Source: a virus
IMG/VR virus record: IMGVR_UViG_3300042905_005792
Location: 1-36,498 of that record
DNA length: 36,498 bases
Direction: 5' to 3' (one strand)
Shown here: piece after piece, positions 1 through 8,539 of the stretch
How positions within the stretch are numbered: position 1 is the first letter of the stretch
Layout: each line of letters starts with the position of its first letter
The notes under the pieces: model-generated
What the model was told of the DNA's origin: nothing
Database searches by the model: none
What the model saw: only the letters and a program-made list of their open reading frames with translations
Program-made: the position numbers and the translations under genes

Positions 1-240
1 AGTCTGTCTCAAGAGGAGCTAGAAGAATATGGCTGGGAACCTTTTCTTCTCAACATTAAAACGAAGCAAGGCATAGAACGATATATAGATTCAGACAAAG
101 ATTTAATTAGATTACTAGAAAAGAAGATGCATCATGAAGAATGCATTTCAGTATGCGAATCTATTCTTCAAGAATTGAAAAGTAGAACTTATCAACTAAG
201 AGATTATATTTCATGGGAAAGATTTATAGGTGGAAACTAA
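1..240 (+). CDS. uvsY: UvsY recombination mediator, C-terminal part (5' end outside window)
   Basis: Frame 1 is open from the first base to the TAA at 238-240 and gives 79 residues with no start in view. The tail (DSDKDLIRLL, then ESILQELKSR and RFIGGN at the end) follows the C-terminus of T4 UvsY (SADKDVLKV, ALDAIKSRG, RAFEAGK) in spacing and character. UvsY loads the UvsX recombinase onto single-stranded DNA coated with gp32. The gene is followed directly by uvsW, the same neighbourhood as in T4, with an 11-base overlap. Identity rests on this short match plus synteny, so it is likely but not certain. Confidence 0.7.
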   Translation, partial: SLSQEELEEYGWEPFLLNIKTKQGIERYIDSDKDLIRLLEKKMHHEECISVCESILQELKSRTYQLRDYISWERFIGGN

Positions 241-1759
241 AATAATAGTTAAAAAAAGCAATGAATCTTATGTGAAGATAGAATGTGATCGGAGCACGGC
301 ACAAGAACTATCCGACTACTTTACTTTTTATGTTCCCGGTTACCAATTCACACCAGCATTCAGAAATAAAATTTGGGACGGAAAGATAAGACTTTTCGAT
401 CAAAGAAGTAATGAACTATATCATGGGCTTTATTCACTGATAGAAACATTTGCAAGTGAAAGAGATTATTTTGTAGAGTATAAGGACCCACGCCCAGACC
501 TTGTTGATGATTTTTCAGAATACTTAGCAGACAAATATATACAACAGTTAAACGCACACTCAAGAGGTAAAAAGTTAACTGTAGATTCTCATCAAAGAAC
601 TGCATTTATACATGCGATGAGAAAAAGAAGATGTTTACTTCTTTCACCAACCGCATCAGGTAAATCATTAATCATGTACATGATTGTACGACAATTGTTG
701 GACTATCATTGTAAAAAAGGTCTGATAATTGTGCCGAGAACATCTCTCGTCGAACAACTATATTCAGACTTTGCGGATTATTCTTCAGAAAATGGTTGGG
801 ATGTATCAAACACAATACATAAAATTTATCAGGGTAAAGAAAAAACAACGCAACTGCCTTTGATAATAACAACTTGGCAATCAATCTATCAATTTCCCAA
901 AGAGTATTTCGAACAATTTGATTTTGTTATAGGTGATGAAGCTCATCTTTTCAAATCACAATCGTTAACATCAATACTGACCAAGTGCATCAATGCAAAA
1001 TATAGAGTAGGTTTGACAGGCAGTTTAGACGGCACTAAAACTCATAAGTTAGTTTTAGAAGGGCTTTTTGGTTTAGCCGAAAGAGTTGCCACCACAAAAG
1101 AACTCATGGACAAAAACAGACTTGCAGATTTTGAAATCAAATGTTTGGTTCTTAAACATGATGATGAAATTTGTGAGTTAATGAAAAAAACTACGTACCA
1201 AGAAGAAATTGAATATCTAATATTAAATGAGATTAGAAACAAGTTTATTAAAAACTTGGCGGCATCATTAAAAGGTAATACACTCATACTATACCAATAC
1301 GTTGACAAACATGGGAAAATACTATATGATCTTATCACCAATACAAAAAATATTGGTGTCAGAAAAGTTTTCTTCATATATGGAAAAACAGATGTTGAAA
1401 CGAGAGAGAATGTCCGCAGTATAACAGAACAAGAAGAAAATGCAATCATTATTGCATCATATGGTACGTTCTCTACCGGTATTAATATCAGAAACTTACA
1501 TAATGTAATTTTTGCTTCACCATCAAAGTCTAGAGTACGTAATCTTCAATCGATAGGTAGGGCACTTAGAATAGGTGAAAAAAAAGAAAAAGCAATTTTA
1601 TATGATATAGCAGATGATTTGAGATACAAAAACTATATGAATCATACTCTCAAACATTTCGTGGAAAGGACAAAGCTATATAATGAAGAGAAGTTTGTTT
1701 ACAAACTCTACAAAATAGGACTAAAAAATGGAAAGAGTTCAAGTAATCAAGTTGTATAA
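230..1759 (+). CDS. uvsW: UvsW RNA-DNA and recombination helicase
   Basis: The product has 509 residues, close to T4 UvsW. It is a superfamily 2 helicase that unwinds R-loops and branched DNA, and in T4 it moves replication from origin-dependent to recombination-dependent initiation. Visible motifs are an N-terminal substrate-binding region (1-110), Walker A SPTASGKS (about 139-146), the DEAH box GDEAH (236-239), motif III-like GLTGSL and motif VI QSIGRALR (about 440). The start is GTG at 230, inside the end of uvsY, which suggests translational coupling. The 3' end overlaps the next gene by 32 bases. A very close match to the T4 family; the function is secure. Confidence 0.95.
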   Translation: METKIIVKKSNESYVKIECDRSTAQELSDYFTFYVPGYQFTPAFRNKIWDGKIRLFDQRSNELYHGLYSLIETFASERDYFVEYKDPRPDLVDDFSEYLADKYIQQLNAHSRGKKLTVDSHQRTAFIHAMRKRRCLLLSPTASGKSLIMYMIVRQLLDYHCKKGLIIVPRTSLVEQLYSDFADYSSENGWDVSNTIHKIYQGKEKTTQLPLIITTWQSIYQFPKEYFEQFDFVIGDEAHLFKSQSLTSILTKCINAKYRVGLTGSLDGTKTHKLVLEGLFGLAERVATTKELMDKNRLADFEIKCLVLKHDDEICELMKKTTYQEEIEYLILNEIRNKFIKNLAASLKGNTLILYQYVDKHGKILYDLITNTKNIGVRKVFFIYGKTDVETRENVRSITEQEENAIIIASYGTFSTGINIRNLHNVIFASPSKSRVRNLQSIGRALRIGEKKEKAILYDIADDLRYKNYMNHTLKHFVERTKLYNEEKFVYKLYKIGLKNGKSSSNQVV

Positions 1760-2102
1760 CGGTGATCAGATCATTTGCTATGCAGAAGAGGAAAAAGAAC
1801 AAATAGTGGTTAAAAAACCTCTTCAATTCTACCTAAAGATTGATAGAAGCGGTGCGCATAATATTTCAATGGATTTTTGGTTACCCTATCCAGTTACTAA
1901 AACAAATACTGCTTCTATTAAAAGAGATCAGATTATTGCTATGCTTGATCCTTCCGATGACTTCGAAGAATACTATGAGAATGCATTAGATGCTCTTGAG
2001 AAATCTAGAGAAAGTGATTCTTCTCTTGAAGATGAAAGTGAAGATAAATTGAAAGTATTACTGGAGACACTCCAGATACCTAAGGAAAGATTTATTAATT
2101 AA
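1728..2102 (+). CDS. Sm-like fold phage protein (paralogue of the gene at 26447)
   Basis: This 124-residue protein begins VQVIKLYNGDQIICYAEE and continues with PLQFYLKI, the strand pattern of Sm/LSm-like small beta barrels. A second protein in the window (26447) starts the same way, with IKLVTGEEIVADV. Proteins of this type are common but uncharacterised in T4-like phages of aquatic bacteria. The C-terminal third is acidic and serine-rich (about 82-112). It overlaps uvsW and is followed by gene 55, so it sits in a replication and late-transcription operon. An RNA-binding role is only an inference from the fold. Confidence 0.6.
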   Translation: MERVQVIKLYNGDQIICYAEEEKEQIVVKKPLQFYLKIDRSGAHNISMDFWLPYPVTKTNTASIKRDQIIAMLDPSDDFEEYYENALDALEKSRESDSSLEDESEDKLKVLLETLQIPKERFIN

Positions 2103-2110
2103 CATGCAGA

Positions 2111-2133
2111 GGCTACATAGTGGAGTGTAGACC
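2111..2133 (+). other. Hairpin between the Sm-like gene and gene 55
   Basis: CTACA (2113-2117) and TGTAG (2126-2130) pair around an 8-base loop, and GG (2111-2112) can extend to CC (2132-2133) across a one-base bulge. No T-run follows, so it does not look like a terminator. It lies in the 58-base leader of gene 55 and could affect mRNA stability or translation. Confidence 0.4.
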
Positions 2134-2160
2134 TTTGTCAAGTGGAAATCAATACTTATT

Positions 2161-2709
2161 ATGGTGAACAATATGACAAATACCAAAAAACATTATATAA
2201 ACAATGCTGACTTTTGCAAAGCATTGGTCGATTATAAAGAAGCGGTAGCTCTCGCAAAAAAAGAGAGGCAACCAAAACCTATTATTCCAAATTACATTGG
2301 TGAGTGTTTCATGAAGATTGCCGAAGGGCTTTCCCACAAACCAAACTTCATCAACTATACCTATCGTGATGAAATGATTGCAGATGGTATTGAAAACTGT
2401 CTGATGTATTTTGAAAACTTCGACCCTCAAAAATCCAATAACGCATTTGCCTATTTTACTCAAATCATATATTATGCTTTTCTCCGGAGAATACAGAAAG
2501 AGAAAAAACAGCTCTATGTCAAATACAAATCAACTGAAAATTTTGGTATTTTAGATGAGTCTGAACTCATGGGTTTCGATGAAATTAATTCCAAACCCTT
2601 TGAACTATACGACAATATATCAGAGTTTATTGAAAATTTCGAAGAGACAAAAAAGAAAAAGAAAATCGTGAAAAAAGAAAAAGGTATTGAAAAATTTCTT
2701 GAAGACTAA
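2161..2709 (+). CDS. 55: Late-transcription sigma factor gp55
   Basis: The protein has 182 residues; T4 gp55 has 185. The segment EMIADGIENCLMYFENFD followed by KSNNAFAYFTQIIYYAFLRR matches T4 gp55 (EMIADGIEASIKGLHNFD, HAYITQACFNAFVQRI), the sigma region 2-like core. gp55 directs host RNA polymerase to TATAAATA late promoters, activated by the sliding clamp gp45. Both parts are present here: gp45 at 10032 and perfect late promoters at 31996 and 34408. The C-terminus is lysine-rich and ends EKFLED, consistent with a clamp-binding tail. An ATG at 2173 has a better placed GGTG and may be the true start. The gene is 2 bases from gene 47. Confidence 0.93.
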   Translation: MVNNMTNTKKHYINNADFCKALVDYKEAVALAKKERQPKPIIPNYIGECFMKIAEGLSHKPNFINYTYRDEMIADGIENCLMYFENFDPQKSNNAFAYFTQIIYYAFLRRIQKEKKQLYVKYKSTENFGILDESELMGFDEINSKPFELYDNISEFIENFEETKKKKKIVKKEKGIEKFLED

Positions 2710-2711
2710 TT

Positions 2712-3776
2712 ATGAAAATAGCATTGATAACTGACCAGCACTTCGGTGCAAGAAACGATTCACTTCATTTCCTAGATTTCTATGAAAAATTTTATAATCT
2801 TTTTTTCTTAGAAATCGATGACAGAGGTATCGAGACCGTTGTAATATTGGGAGACACATTCGACCGTCGCAAGTATGTAAACTTTTATACTTTGCAGAGG
2901 TCAAAGAAAATGTTTTTTGAAAGACTAAAAACACGCGGTATAAAAGTTTACATGCTGGTGGGCAATCATGACACCTATTACAAAAATACTAACGAAGTTA
3001 ATTCACCTGAGTTAATGTTATCTGAATATGACAACATCACCACCATAAACGACCCTCAAACAATACAGATTGCTGGCTATCCAGTCACTATGATGCCATG
3101 GATTTGTTCAGAAAATTATGTTGCATCAATGGAAGAATTAAAAAACACAACCGCACCTATTTGCATGGGGCATTTTGAAATTGAAGGCTTTCAAATGTAC
3201 AGAGGAGCACCTTCACATGAAGGGCTTGACCCAAAAATGTTTGATAGGTTTGATGTAGTTTTTTCTGGGCACTATCACCATAAGTCTTCAAAAGGCAATA
3301 TTCATTATCTTGGTAATCCATATGAATTAACCTGGCAGGATTACGATGATAAAAGAGGCTTTCATATTTTTGACTTGGAAACCCATGAACTAGAATTCGT
3401 TGCCAATCCATATAAAATGTTTCATAAATTAATGTATGACGATAAAGCTTTCTCTATAAAAGAAATACAAGATACGGATCTCAACTGTTTTACTTCGGTA
3501 TATGTGAAAGTTGTGGTAGTAAATAAAACTAATCCATATTTGTTTGATATGCTCATTAATAAATTATATCAAGTAAACCCAATAGATATCACTATCGCGG
3601 AAGATTATACTGACATAGAAGACGTTATGGATGATGATATTGATCAAGCCGAAGATACCATTACCATATTAAACAAATACGTTGATAACTTGACAACTGA
3701 TCTGGAAAAGAGTAAACTAAAAACTCTCTTCCAAGAAATATATGTTGAAGCCTTAAATGAAGGAGAAACATCATGA
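2712..3776 (+). CDS. 47: Recombination nuclease subunit gp47 (Mre11/SbcD-like)
   Basis: This 354-residue calcineurin-like phosphoesterase is the nuclease subunit that pairs with gp46 to resect double-strand ends for UvsX-dependent recombination. All metal-binding motifs are visible in order: TDQH (Asp8, His10), GDTFDRR, GNHD, CMGHFE and SGHYHHK. T4 gp47 is about 340 residues. The C-terminal part (about 230-354) would form the capping and gp46-binding region. Unlike T4, where 47 and 46 are separated by short ORFs, here an oxygenase gene sits between them and overlaps both by 4 and 1 bases. Confidence 0.95.
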   Translation: MKIALITDQHFGARNDSLHFLDFYEKFYNLFFLEIDDRGIETVVILGDTFDRRKYVNFYTLQRSKKMFFERLKTRGIKVYMLVGNHDTYYKNTNEVNSPELMLSEYDNITTINDPQTIQIAGYPVTMMPWICSENYVASMEELKNTTAPICMGHFEIEGFQMYRGAPSHEGLDPKMFDRFDVVFSGHYHHKSSKGNIHYLGNPYELTWQDYDDKRGFHIFDLETHELEFVANPYKMFHKLMYDDKAFSIKEIQDTDLNCFTSVYVKVVVVNKTNPYLFDMLINKLYQVNPIDITIAEDYTDIEDVMDDDIDQAEDTITILNKYVDNLTTDLEKSKLKTLFQEIYVEALNEGETS

Positions 3777-4402
3777 GTCATGCGACTAGGTTGGTTAACA
3801 ACCCTTTAGATAAACTTCTATTCTTTCCAAGCATGCATGTTGACACGGGGTTTTTTACAAGCCAAGAGGTTGACATTATTTCAAATTACTGTTCTTCTTT
3901 ACCTTTAGGTAAAGGGCAACTATTTGACGGCACTGACGTTTACAGCACACGAAATGCTAAAACAGCATTCATAAATTCACCGGATAATAACAACAGATGG
4001 ATTTATGAAAAATTAAATACATTGATAGGATTCTATAATGACACCATGTTTGGGTTTGATTTAACAGGATTCGATTATATGCAATATGCTGAATATGATA
4101 TTACAGGAAAACATGAATTTCATATGGATATTGCAATGAATACACCACAGAATATAACATACAGAATTAATGAGCATTTAAGAAAAATGACTATTGTGTT
4201 GATGCTCAATCAGCAAGGAGTTGATTTTGAAGGTGGAGACTTTCAAGTGAATTTCTCTGAAGAAAGGCTGCCTGTAAATGTAAATATGAACAAAGGTCAT
4301 GTTCTTTTATTGCCCTCTTTTTTACTTCATAGAGTCACACCAGTCACAAAGGGAATTAGAAAAACTCTTGTTTGTTGGGTTATTGGACCAAAATTTAGAT
4401 AA
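3773..4402 (+). CDS. 2-oxoglutarate/Fe(II)-dependent dioxygenase (prolyl-hydroxylase-like)
   Basis: The protein has 209 residues and a complete jelly-roll oxygenase signature: HxD iron ligands His117 and Asp119 (KHEFHMDI), distal His186 (LPSFLLHRVTPV) and Arg196 (GIRKTLVCW) for the 2-oxoglutarate carboxylate. Such enzymes hydroxylate or demethylate proteins, nucleic acids or small molecules; related genes are frequent in cyanophages and other aquatic T4-like phages, with unknown substrates. The start overlaps the stop of gene 47 (ATGA) and the stop overlaps the start of gene 46, so it is translated as part of the nuclease operon. That coupling hints at a DNA-related or infection-timed target, but the substrate cannot be read from the sequence. 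Confidence 0.85.
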   Translation: MSHATRLVNNPLDKLLFFPSMHVDTGFFTSQEVDIISNYCSSLPLGKGQLFDGTDVYSTRNAKTAFINSPDNNNRWIYEKLNTLIGFYNDTMFGFDLTGFDYMQYAEYDITGKHEFHMDIAMNTPQNITYRINEHLRKMTIVLMLNQQGVDFEGGDFQVNFSEERLPVNVNMNKGHVLLLPSFLLHRVTPVTKGIRKTLVCWVIGPKFR

Positions 4403-6117
4403 TGATTATATTTAAAAAATGTAGGTGGAAAAATTTTCTTTCCACGGGAAACTCATTTACAGAGGTTGATCTAAATCGATCAACCAACACTTTGATCATT
4501 GGGCAAAATGGCGCAGGCAAATCTACCATATTAGATGCTCTTACGTTTGGTTTATTTGGAAAACCTTTTAGAAAAATAAACAAGCCACAGCTATTGAACT
4601 CTATCAATAACTCAAACTGTGTTGTTGAAATTGAATTCTCTATTGGTAAAAAAGAATATAAAATTATTCGAGGAATAAAACCTAATGTATTTGAAATCTA
4701 CTGCAATAATGTTTTGGTGAATCAAGACGCCAAAGCAAAAGATTACCAAGAACATCTAGAAAAATTCATTCTGAAATGGAACTTAAAAGCCTTTACTCAA
4801 ATTGTAGTTTTGGGTTCCGCATCTTTCGTACCATTCATGCAATTGACTCCGGCAGATAGAAGAACAATTATTGAGGACCTATTAGATATACAAATATTTT
4901 CTTCAATGAATAATATTGTCAAAAATAAAATTAGTGCAATTAAAGATTCACAAAAAGACTACGAGTATCAAATAAAATTAATTAACGAAAAAATACAACT
5001 TCAAAAACAAAATCTTGAAGAGCATAGGAAAAATTTTGAATCGGAAATTCAAAAGAAAAAAGAAGAAGGAATAAAAAATCATGAGTTTGTGGAAAAGACA
5101 ACCCGTAACATTGAGTTAATTCAAAAACATATCGAACAGTTGCAGAATAGTATTTCGGATGAAAAAAATATTCATTCAAAAAGTACCAAAATTGTAACAT
5201 TACAATCAAAACTTTCCGATAACATTAAAAAATTAAATAAAGAAATAGATTTTTTTGAAAAGAATAATGATTGCCCAACATGCCATCAGATCATTACTCA
5301 TGATACTAAAACTAATCACATCACAACCAAAAAAGATAAAATACAAGAAATCGATGTGGCAAGTGAAAAGCTTTCTGATGAATTGAATAAATTACATTCC
5401 CGTTTGGATCAAATTCAAAAAATACAGAAACATATTAATGAACATAACTCTGAAGTAGTTAAATTAAATACACAGATTTTTAGCGTTAATAAGTATAACA
5501 TTAAACTAATTGAAGAAATAAAATCTCTAGAACAGAATACATTTTTCACAGAGAATGATAATGAAAAACTAAAAACTTTAAATGATGAATTAAAGAATGC
5601 AGAAACAAATGGTAATGAATTATCTGTTCAAAAACAATATCATGAATTTGCTGCTACTCTTTTAAAAGATACAGGCATCAAGACTAAAATTATTAAGCAA
5701 TATTTGCCAATAATGAATAAGTTGATCAATAAGTATTTAACTGCAATGGACTTTTTTGTTAATTTTAATCTGAATGAAAACTTCGAAGAAACTATTAAGT
5801 CAAGGCATCGTGACGTTTTTTCTTACGCTTCCTTTTCTGAGGGAGAAAAGATGCGAATTGACCTCGCTTTATTATTTACGTGGAGACAAATAGCAAAATT
5901 AAAAAATTCAACTAATACCAATTTGCTTATTCTAGATGAAGTTTTTGATTCTTCATTAGATGGTGTTGGCACAGAAGAATTTATGAAGCTTTTGAATACA
6001 CTAGATAATAACACTAACGTTTTTGTTATCTCACATAAGGGAGATCAACTGTTCGACAAGTTTAGATCCGTAATTAGATTTGAAAAGAAAAATAATTTTT
6101 CACAGGTGGTAAAATGA
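4402..6117 (+). CDS. 46: Recombination nuclease ATPase gp46 (Rad50/SbcC-like)
   Basis: The 571-residue SMC-type ATPase has Walker A GQNGAGKST (34-42), a long coiled coil (about 170-430), the zinc hook CPTC (Cys291, Cys294) at its centre, the ABC signature SFSEGEKMR (about 475-485), Walker B LLILDEVFD (about 510-518) and an H-loop ISHKG near the end. It dimerises and opens DNA ends for gp47 during recombination-dependent replication and host DNA breakdown. Length and order of motifs match T4 gp46. It overlaps the peptide deformylase gene by 4 bases (ATGA). Confidence 0.95.
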   Translation: MIIFKKCRWKNFLSTGNSFTEVDLNRSTNTLIIGQNGAGKSTILDALTFGLFGKPFRKINKPQLLNSINNSNCVVEIEFSIGKKEYKIIRGIKPNVFEIYCNNVLVNQDAKAKDYQEHLEKFILKWNLKAFTQIVVLGSASFVPFMQLTPADRRTIIEDLLDIQIFSSMNNIVKNKISAIKDSQKDYEYQIKLINEKIQLQKQNLEEHRKNFESEIQKKKEEGIKNHEFVEKTTRNIELIQKHIEQLQNSISDEKNIHSKSTKIVTLQSKLSDNIKKLNKEIDFFEKNNDCPTCHQIITHDTKTNHITTKKDKIQEIDVASEKLSDELNKLHSRLDQIQKIQKHINEHNSEVVKLNTQIFSVNKYNIKLIEEIKSLEQNTFFTENDNEKLKTLNDELKNAETNGNELSVQKQYHEFAATLLKDTGIKTKIIKQYLPIMNKLINKYLTAMDFFVNFNLNENFEETIKSRHRDVFSYASFSEGEKMRIDLALLFTWRQIAKLKNSTNTNLLILDEVFDSSLDGVGTEEFMKLLNTLDNNTNVFVISHKGDQLFDKFRSVIRFEKKNNFSQVVK

Positions 6118-6761
6118 CTGATGTAATTAAAGAAAACGATGTTATCCGAATTAATACAGATCCATACAAAAATGAACCTTCCGTTATACAAGAAAAGATT
6201 CGTATTTTCGATCTGGTGCCTGAAGCCCATCCTGCTTTAAAAAAAGTTTTACCAGATTTCGATTTTAAAAAACCACCAGTTGACCCCAATTCTTTCGCCA
6301 GTTCGTTGGTTGAAACCTGCAAACTTCATAATGGATTGGGGTTGTCAGCTAACCAATGCGGATTTGAATATCGAGTGTTTGTGATGGGTTCTGGTGACAA
6401 CTATGTGGCTTTTTTTAATGCAAAAATTTTAAAGTCTTCCGAACAGCAAAGTAAAATGGAAGAAGGTTGCTTATCATACAAAGGTTTGTTTTTGAACGTA
6501 GAAAGACCAGCAGAAATTGAGGTAGAATACCAAGATTTTAATGGTATTTTAAGGCAAGCAAAGTTTACCGGTATGACTGCTAGATGTTTTCAACATGAAC
6601 TTGACCATATGAACGGAATCACGTATCATAGTCATGTAGGCACCGTATCAATACAACTTGCTCAGAAAAGACGAAGCAAGTATCTAAAACTATTGTCGAA
6701 ATCTTTGAAAGAAACAAATAATGGAAACAATCGAAGCAGAAATTACGGAAACATTCGATAA
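6114..6761 (+). CDS. def: Peptide deformylase
   Basis: The protein has 215 residues and the three deformylase motifs: GLGLSANQ (74-81, motif 1), EEGCLS with metal ligand Cys119 (motif 2) and HELDH with His161, Glu162 and His165 (motif 3). It removes the N-formyl group from new proteins. Phage deformylases occur in marine cyanophages and other T4-like phages, where they are thought to help processing of phage or photosystem proteins. About 55 residues precede the usual start of the domain, a longer N-terminus than most phage versions. The 3' end overlaps the next ORF by 41 bases. It fits the translation-support genes in this window, including an initiator-like tRNA. Confidence 0.92.
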   Translation: MTDVIKENDVIRINTDPYKNEPSVIQEKIRIFDLVPEAHPALKKVLPDFDFKKPPVDPNSFASSLVETCKLHNGLGLSANQCGFEYRVFVMGSGDNYVAFFNAKILKSSEQQSKMEEGCLSYKGLFLNVERPAEIEVEYQDFNGILRQAKFTGMTARCFQHELDHMNGITYHSHVGTVSIQLAQKRRSKYLKLLSKSLKETNNGNNRSRNYGNIR

Positions 6762-8094
6762 AGAAAAATGGCCGGATTTTGTAAAAAAACAATGGGAAGA
6801 TTGGAGTTCTAAAAACCCGTTTTCTAAATTTGAACACGTTGATACAAATCAGCTAACTGAAATACTCACTAGTGACCTGACATATGCGTCAAAAATGGAT
6901 GTAAAAGAATACACGTTATATCAAAAGTGGTGTGAAATTCAAGAAAAGTATCCTGTAAAAGAAACTACGTCAGTTTTCGGTGACGTAGAAAAGCATCTTC
7001 TAGATTCATCTCAAGAGCAATATATTAATTTTGTTAAAAATAACATTTGGATTCCAGAATCTCCTGATGATTTCATGAAACTTAAACCTGTCATGGAATA
7101 CACCGATGATTCTGGTGAAATTTTTGTTACTGCTGTTGACGGGTCTAAAACAAAAAAAGATAAAAAAAGAACAAAAGATTTGCCTGTAATCTGGAATACA
7201 GCAAGAACATTTATTTCGACCATGAAAAACAATTCTAATATTGGAAGAAATTTGAATTTCATGGTAAAGGATGATGTAACAGGTAAATACTTGGGAGTTA
7301 TTTGTATCTCATCCGACTTTCTCGACTTAACACCAAGAGATAAATTTATTGGTTGGGAACGAGAAAAGAAGACACAAGGTGGCATGATTAATTACACTGC
7401 TATTGGTTCTTCGATAGTGCCATTTCAGCCTCTAGGGTTTAATTACATGGGTGGCAAATTGCTTGCCCTTCTATGTCTCTCTGATGATGTACAGAGAATT
7501 TGGAAAGAAAAATACGGTAATACTTTGATCGGAGTGACCACAACTTCACTTTACGGAAATACAAAAGCAAACGGATTGAGCCAATATGATGGGCTGGAGT
7601 ATTGGCAAAAAATGGGATTTTCTTCAGGTTCAGTGGCGTTTGAACCAAGAAAAAGTACGCTTCAAATGATTTGGAACTGGTTGAAAGAGAACCATACCGA
7701 AAAATATTTTGAATGGTGGGAAGCTAAGAACGCACAAGGGTTGCCGTTCAAACGTGATCACAAGAATCGTTCTTTGCACTTTGCGTACCCAAAACTTGGT
7801 ATTCCAAAAGAACTTACGAAAACGGATCATCAAAGAGGAATTTATTTTTCACCTCTGTATAATAACACCTGCGAATTTTTGCGTGGTGAAATAACTGAAG
7901 ATAAGCTTGTTAAATCCTTTGATACAAGCTGCGAAGCATTATCGGAAATCTGGAAAACTAAGTATGCAAAACCCAGGATTTCTATGCTGAAGAAGAAAAA
8001 TAATGTTTCCAAAGAATCTCTTTTCTATGATGATTTGATCTATCTTACATGGGAAGAAGCTAAACAAAAATATTTGCCTCAAGTTGGTAGGTAA
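6721..8094 (+). CDS. DUF4338 (DruA-like) domain protein
   Basis: This 457-residue protein has a central region (about 165-310) with the layout of DUF4338: LGVICISSDFLDL, then PRDKFIGWE, INYTAIGSSIVPF, GGKLLALLCL, WKEKYGN, VTTTSLYG and LEYWQKMGF. In known DUF4338 proteins, including DruA of the Druantia defence system, the order is a RDxxIGW box, a PW box, a leucine-rich helix, DW..RYG, ETFV and a NWxxxG box. The molecular activity of DruA is not established. N- and C-terminal parts are not recognised and are rich in aromatic and lysine residues. It starts 41 bases inside the deformylase gene and ends the first operon. The assignment is by pattern memory and needs a profile search. Confidence 0.6.
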   Translation: METIEAEITETFDKEKWPDFVKKQWEDWSSKNPFSKFEHVDTNQLTEILTSDLTYASKMDVKEYTLYQKWCEIQEKYPVKETTSVFGDVEKHLLDSSQEQYINFVKNNIWIPESPDDFMKLKPVMEYTDDSGEIFVTAVDGSKTKKDKKRTKDLPVIWNTARTFISTMKNNSNIGRNLNFMVKDDVTGKYLGVICISSDFLDLTPRDKFIGWEREKKTQGGMINYTAIGSSIVPFQPLGFNYMGGKLLALLCLSDDVQRIWKEKYGNTLIGVTTTSLYGNTKANGLSQYDGLEYWQKMGFSSGSVAFEPRKSTLQMIWNWLKENHTEKYFEWWEAKNAQGLPFKRDHKNRSLHFAYPKLGIPKELTKTDHQRGIYFSPLYNNTCEFLRGEITEDKLVKSFDTSCEALSEIWKTKYAKPRISMLKKKNNVSKESLFYDDLIYLTWEEAKQKYLPQVGR

Positions 8095-8119
8095 TAATTA
8101 ATGTTTACCTCACAACCTA

Positions 8120-8148
8120 TTGACAAATACACTACATAGTAGTATGAT
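8120..8148 (+). promoter_or_regulatory. Sigma70-type promoter for the winged-helix gene
   Basis: TTGACA (8120-8125) and TATGAT (8143-8148) are separated by 17 bases, nearly the host sigma70 consensus. A half-site ACAAC (8112-8116) lies 3 bases upstream of the -35, like the inverted-repeat half-sites at other promoters in this window. The predicted start is near 8155. Confidence 0.8.
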
Positions 8149-8154
8149 GTGCGT

Positions 8155-8180
8155 ACTCGTTTGATCGAGTTTTCTTTTTT
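8155..8180 (+). promoter_or_regulatory. 5'-terminal hairpin with T-run in the leader of the winged-helix gene
   Basis: ACTCG (8155-8159) pairs with CGAGT (8166-8170) around a 6-base loop and is followed by TTTCTTTTTT. The predicted transcription start falls at the base of the stem, so the mRNA would begin with the hairpin. It could be a 5' stabiliser or a weak attenuator. Confidence 0.5.
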
Positions 8181-8203
8181 ATTTTTTGATATAGGAGTTA
8201 GTT

Positions 8204-8476
8204 ATGAGTAAGACCAGTGCAAAAGTGCGTATGATTAACACTTTGAAACAAACTAAAGGCTACAACACTTTCAGTGTTGCACAAGCTCGTGTTCGTTTTG
8301 GTGTTAAAAATGTTGCTGCTCGAATCCATGAACTTCGGAAAGAAGGGTATGCGATTTACACCAATACTCGCACCCGTGGTGATGGTACCAAAGTTTCCAT
8401 CTATCGCCTTGGAAAACCTTCAAAAACAATGAAAGCACAATGGCGTTCTATGGGTGTTCGCCCACAAACCGCTTAA
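8204..8476 (+). CDS. Small winged-helix DNA-binding protein
   Basis: The protein has 90 residues and a basic composition. Residues 1-70 read as a winged helix: helix VRMINTLKQ, then AQARVRFGVKNVAARIHELRKEGY as the turn and recognition helix, and a wing YTNTRTRGDGTKVSIYRL. Similar short proteins occur in many cyanophages and T4-like phages and are presumed transcription regulators. The gene is insulated: it has its own consensus promoter, an excellent AGGAG (8193-8197, 6 bases before the ATG) and a strong terminator right after the stop. Such a unit suggests high, early, independent expression. The target is unknown. Confidence 0.75.
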   Translation: MSKTSAKVRMINTLKQTKGYNTFSVAQARVRFGVKNVAARIHELRKEGYAIYTNTRTRGDGTKVSIYRLGKPSKTMKAQWRSMGVRPQTA

Positions 8477-8490
8477 TAATGGTTTGATAC

Positions 8491-8530
8491 AGGAGAGGCC
8501 ATTAAATATGGCCTCTCCTTTTTTTATTTT
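8491..8530 (+). terminator. Strong Rho-independent terminator
   Basis: AGGAGAGGCCAT (8491-8502) pairs perfectly with ATGGCCTCTCCT (8508-8519) around a 5-base loop, and a run of T (8520-8525) follows. It closes the winged-helix unit and lies immediately ahead of the glycosyltransferase gene. Confidence 0.95.
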
Positions 8531-8539
8531 GGAGTGCAA

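Noticed and set aside
1042-1449. 135-codon minus-strand ORF inside uvsW
   Set aside because: It lies wholly opposite conserved helicase motifs and has no start signal or recognisable composition.
2135-2162. Possible sigma70 promoter TTGTCA-16-TATTAT before gene 55
   Set aside because: The -10 overlaps the ATG, so transcripts would start inside the gene without a ribosome site.
7011-7385. 124-codon minus-strand ORF opposite the DUF4338 gene
   Set aside because: Shadow of the plus-strand gene; serine/phenylalanine-rich composition typical of antisense AT-rich DNA.
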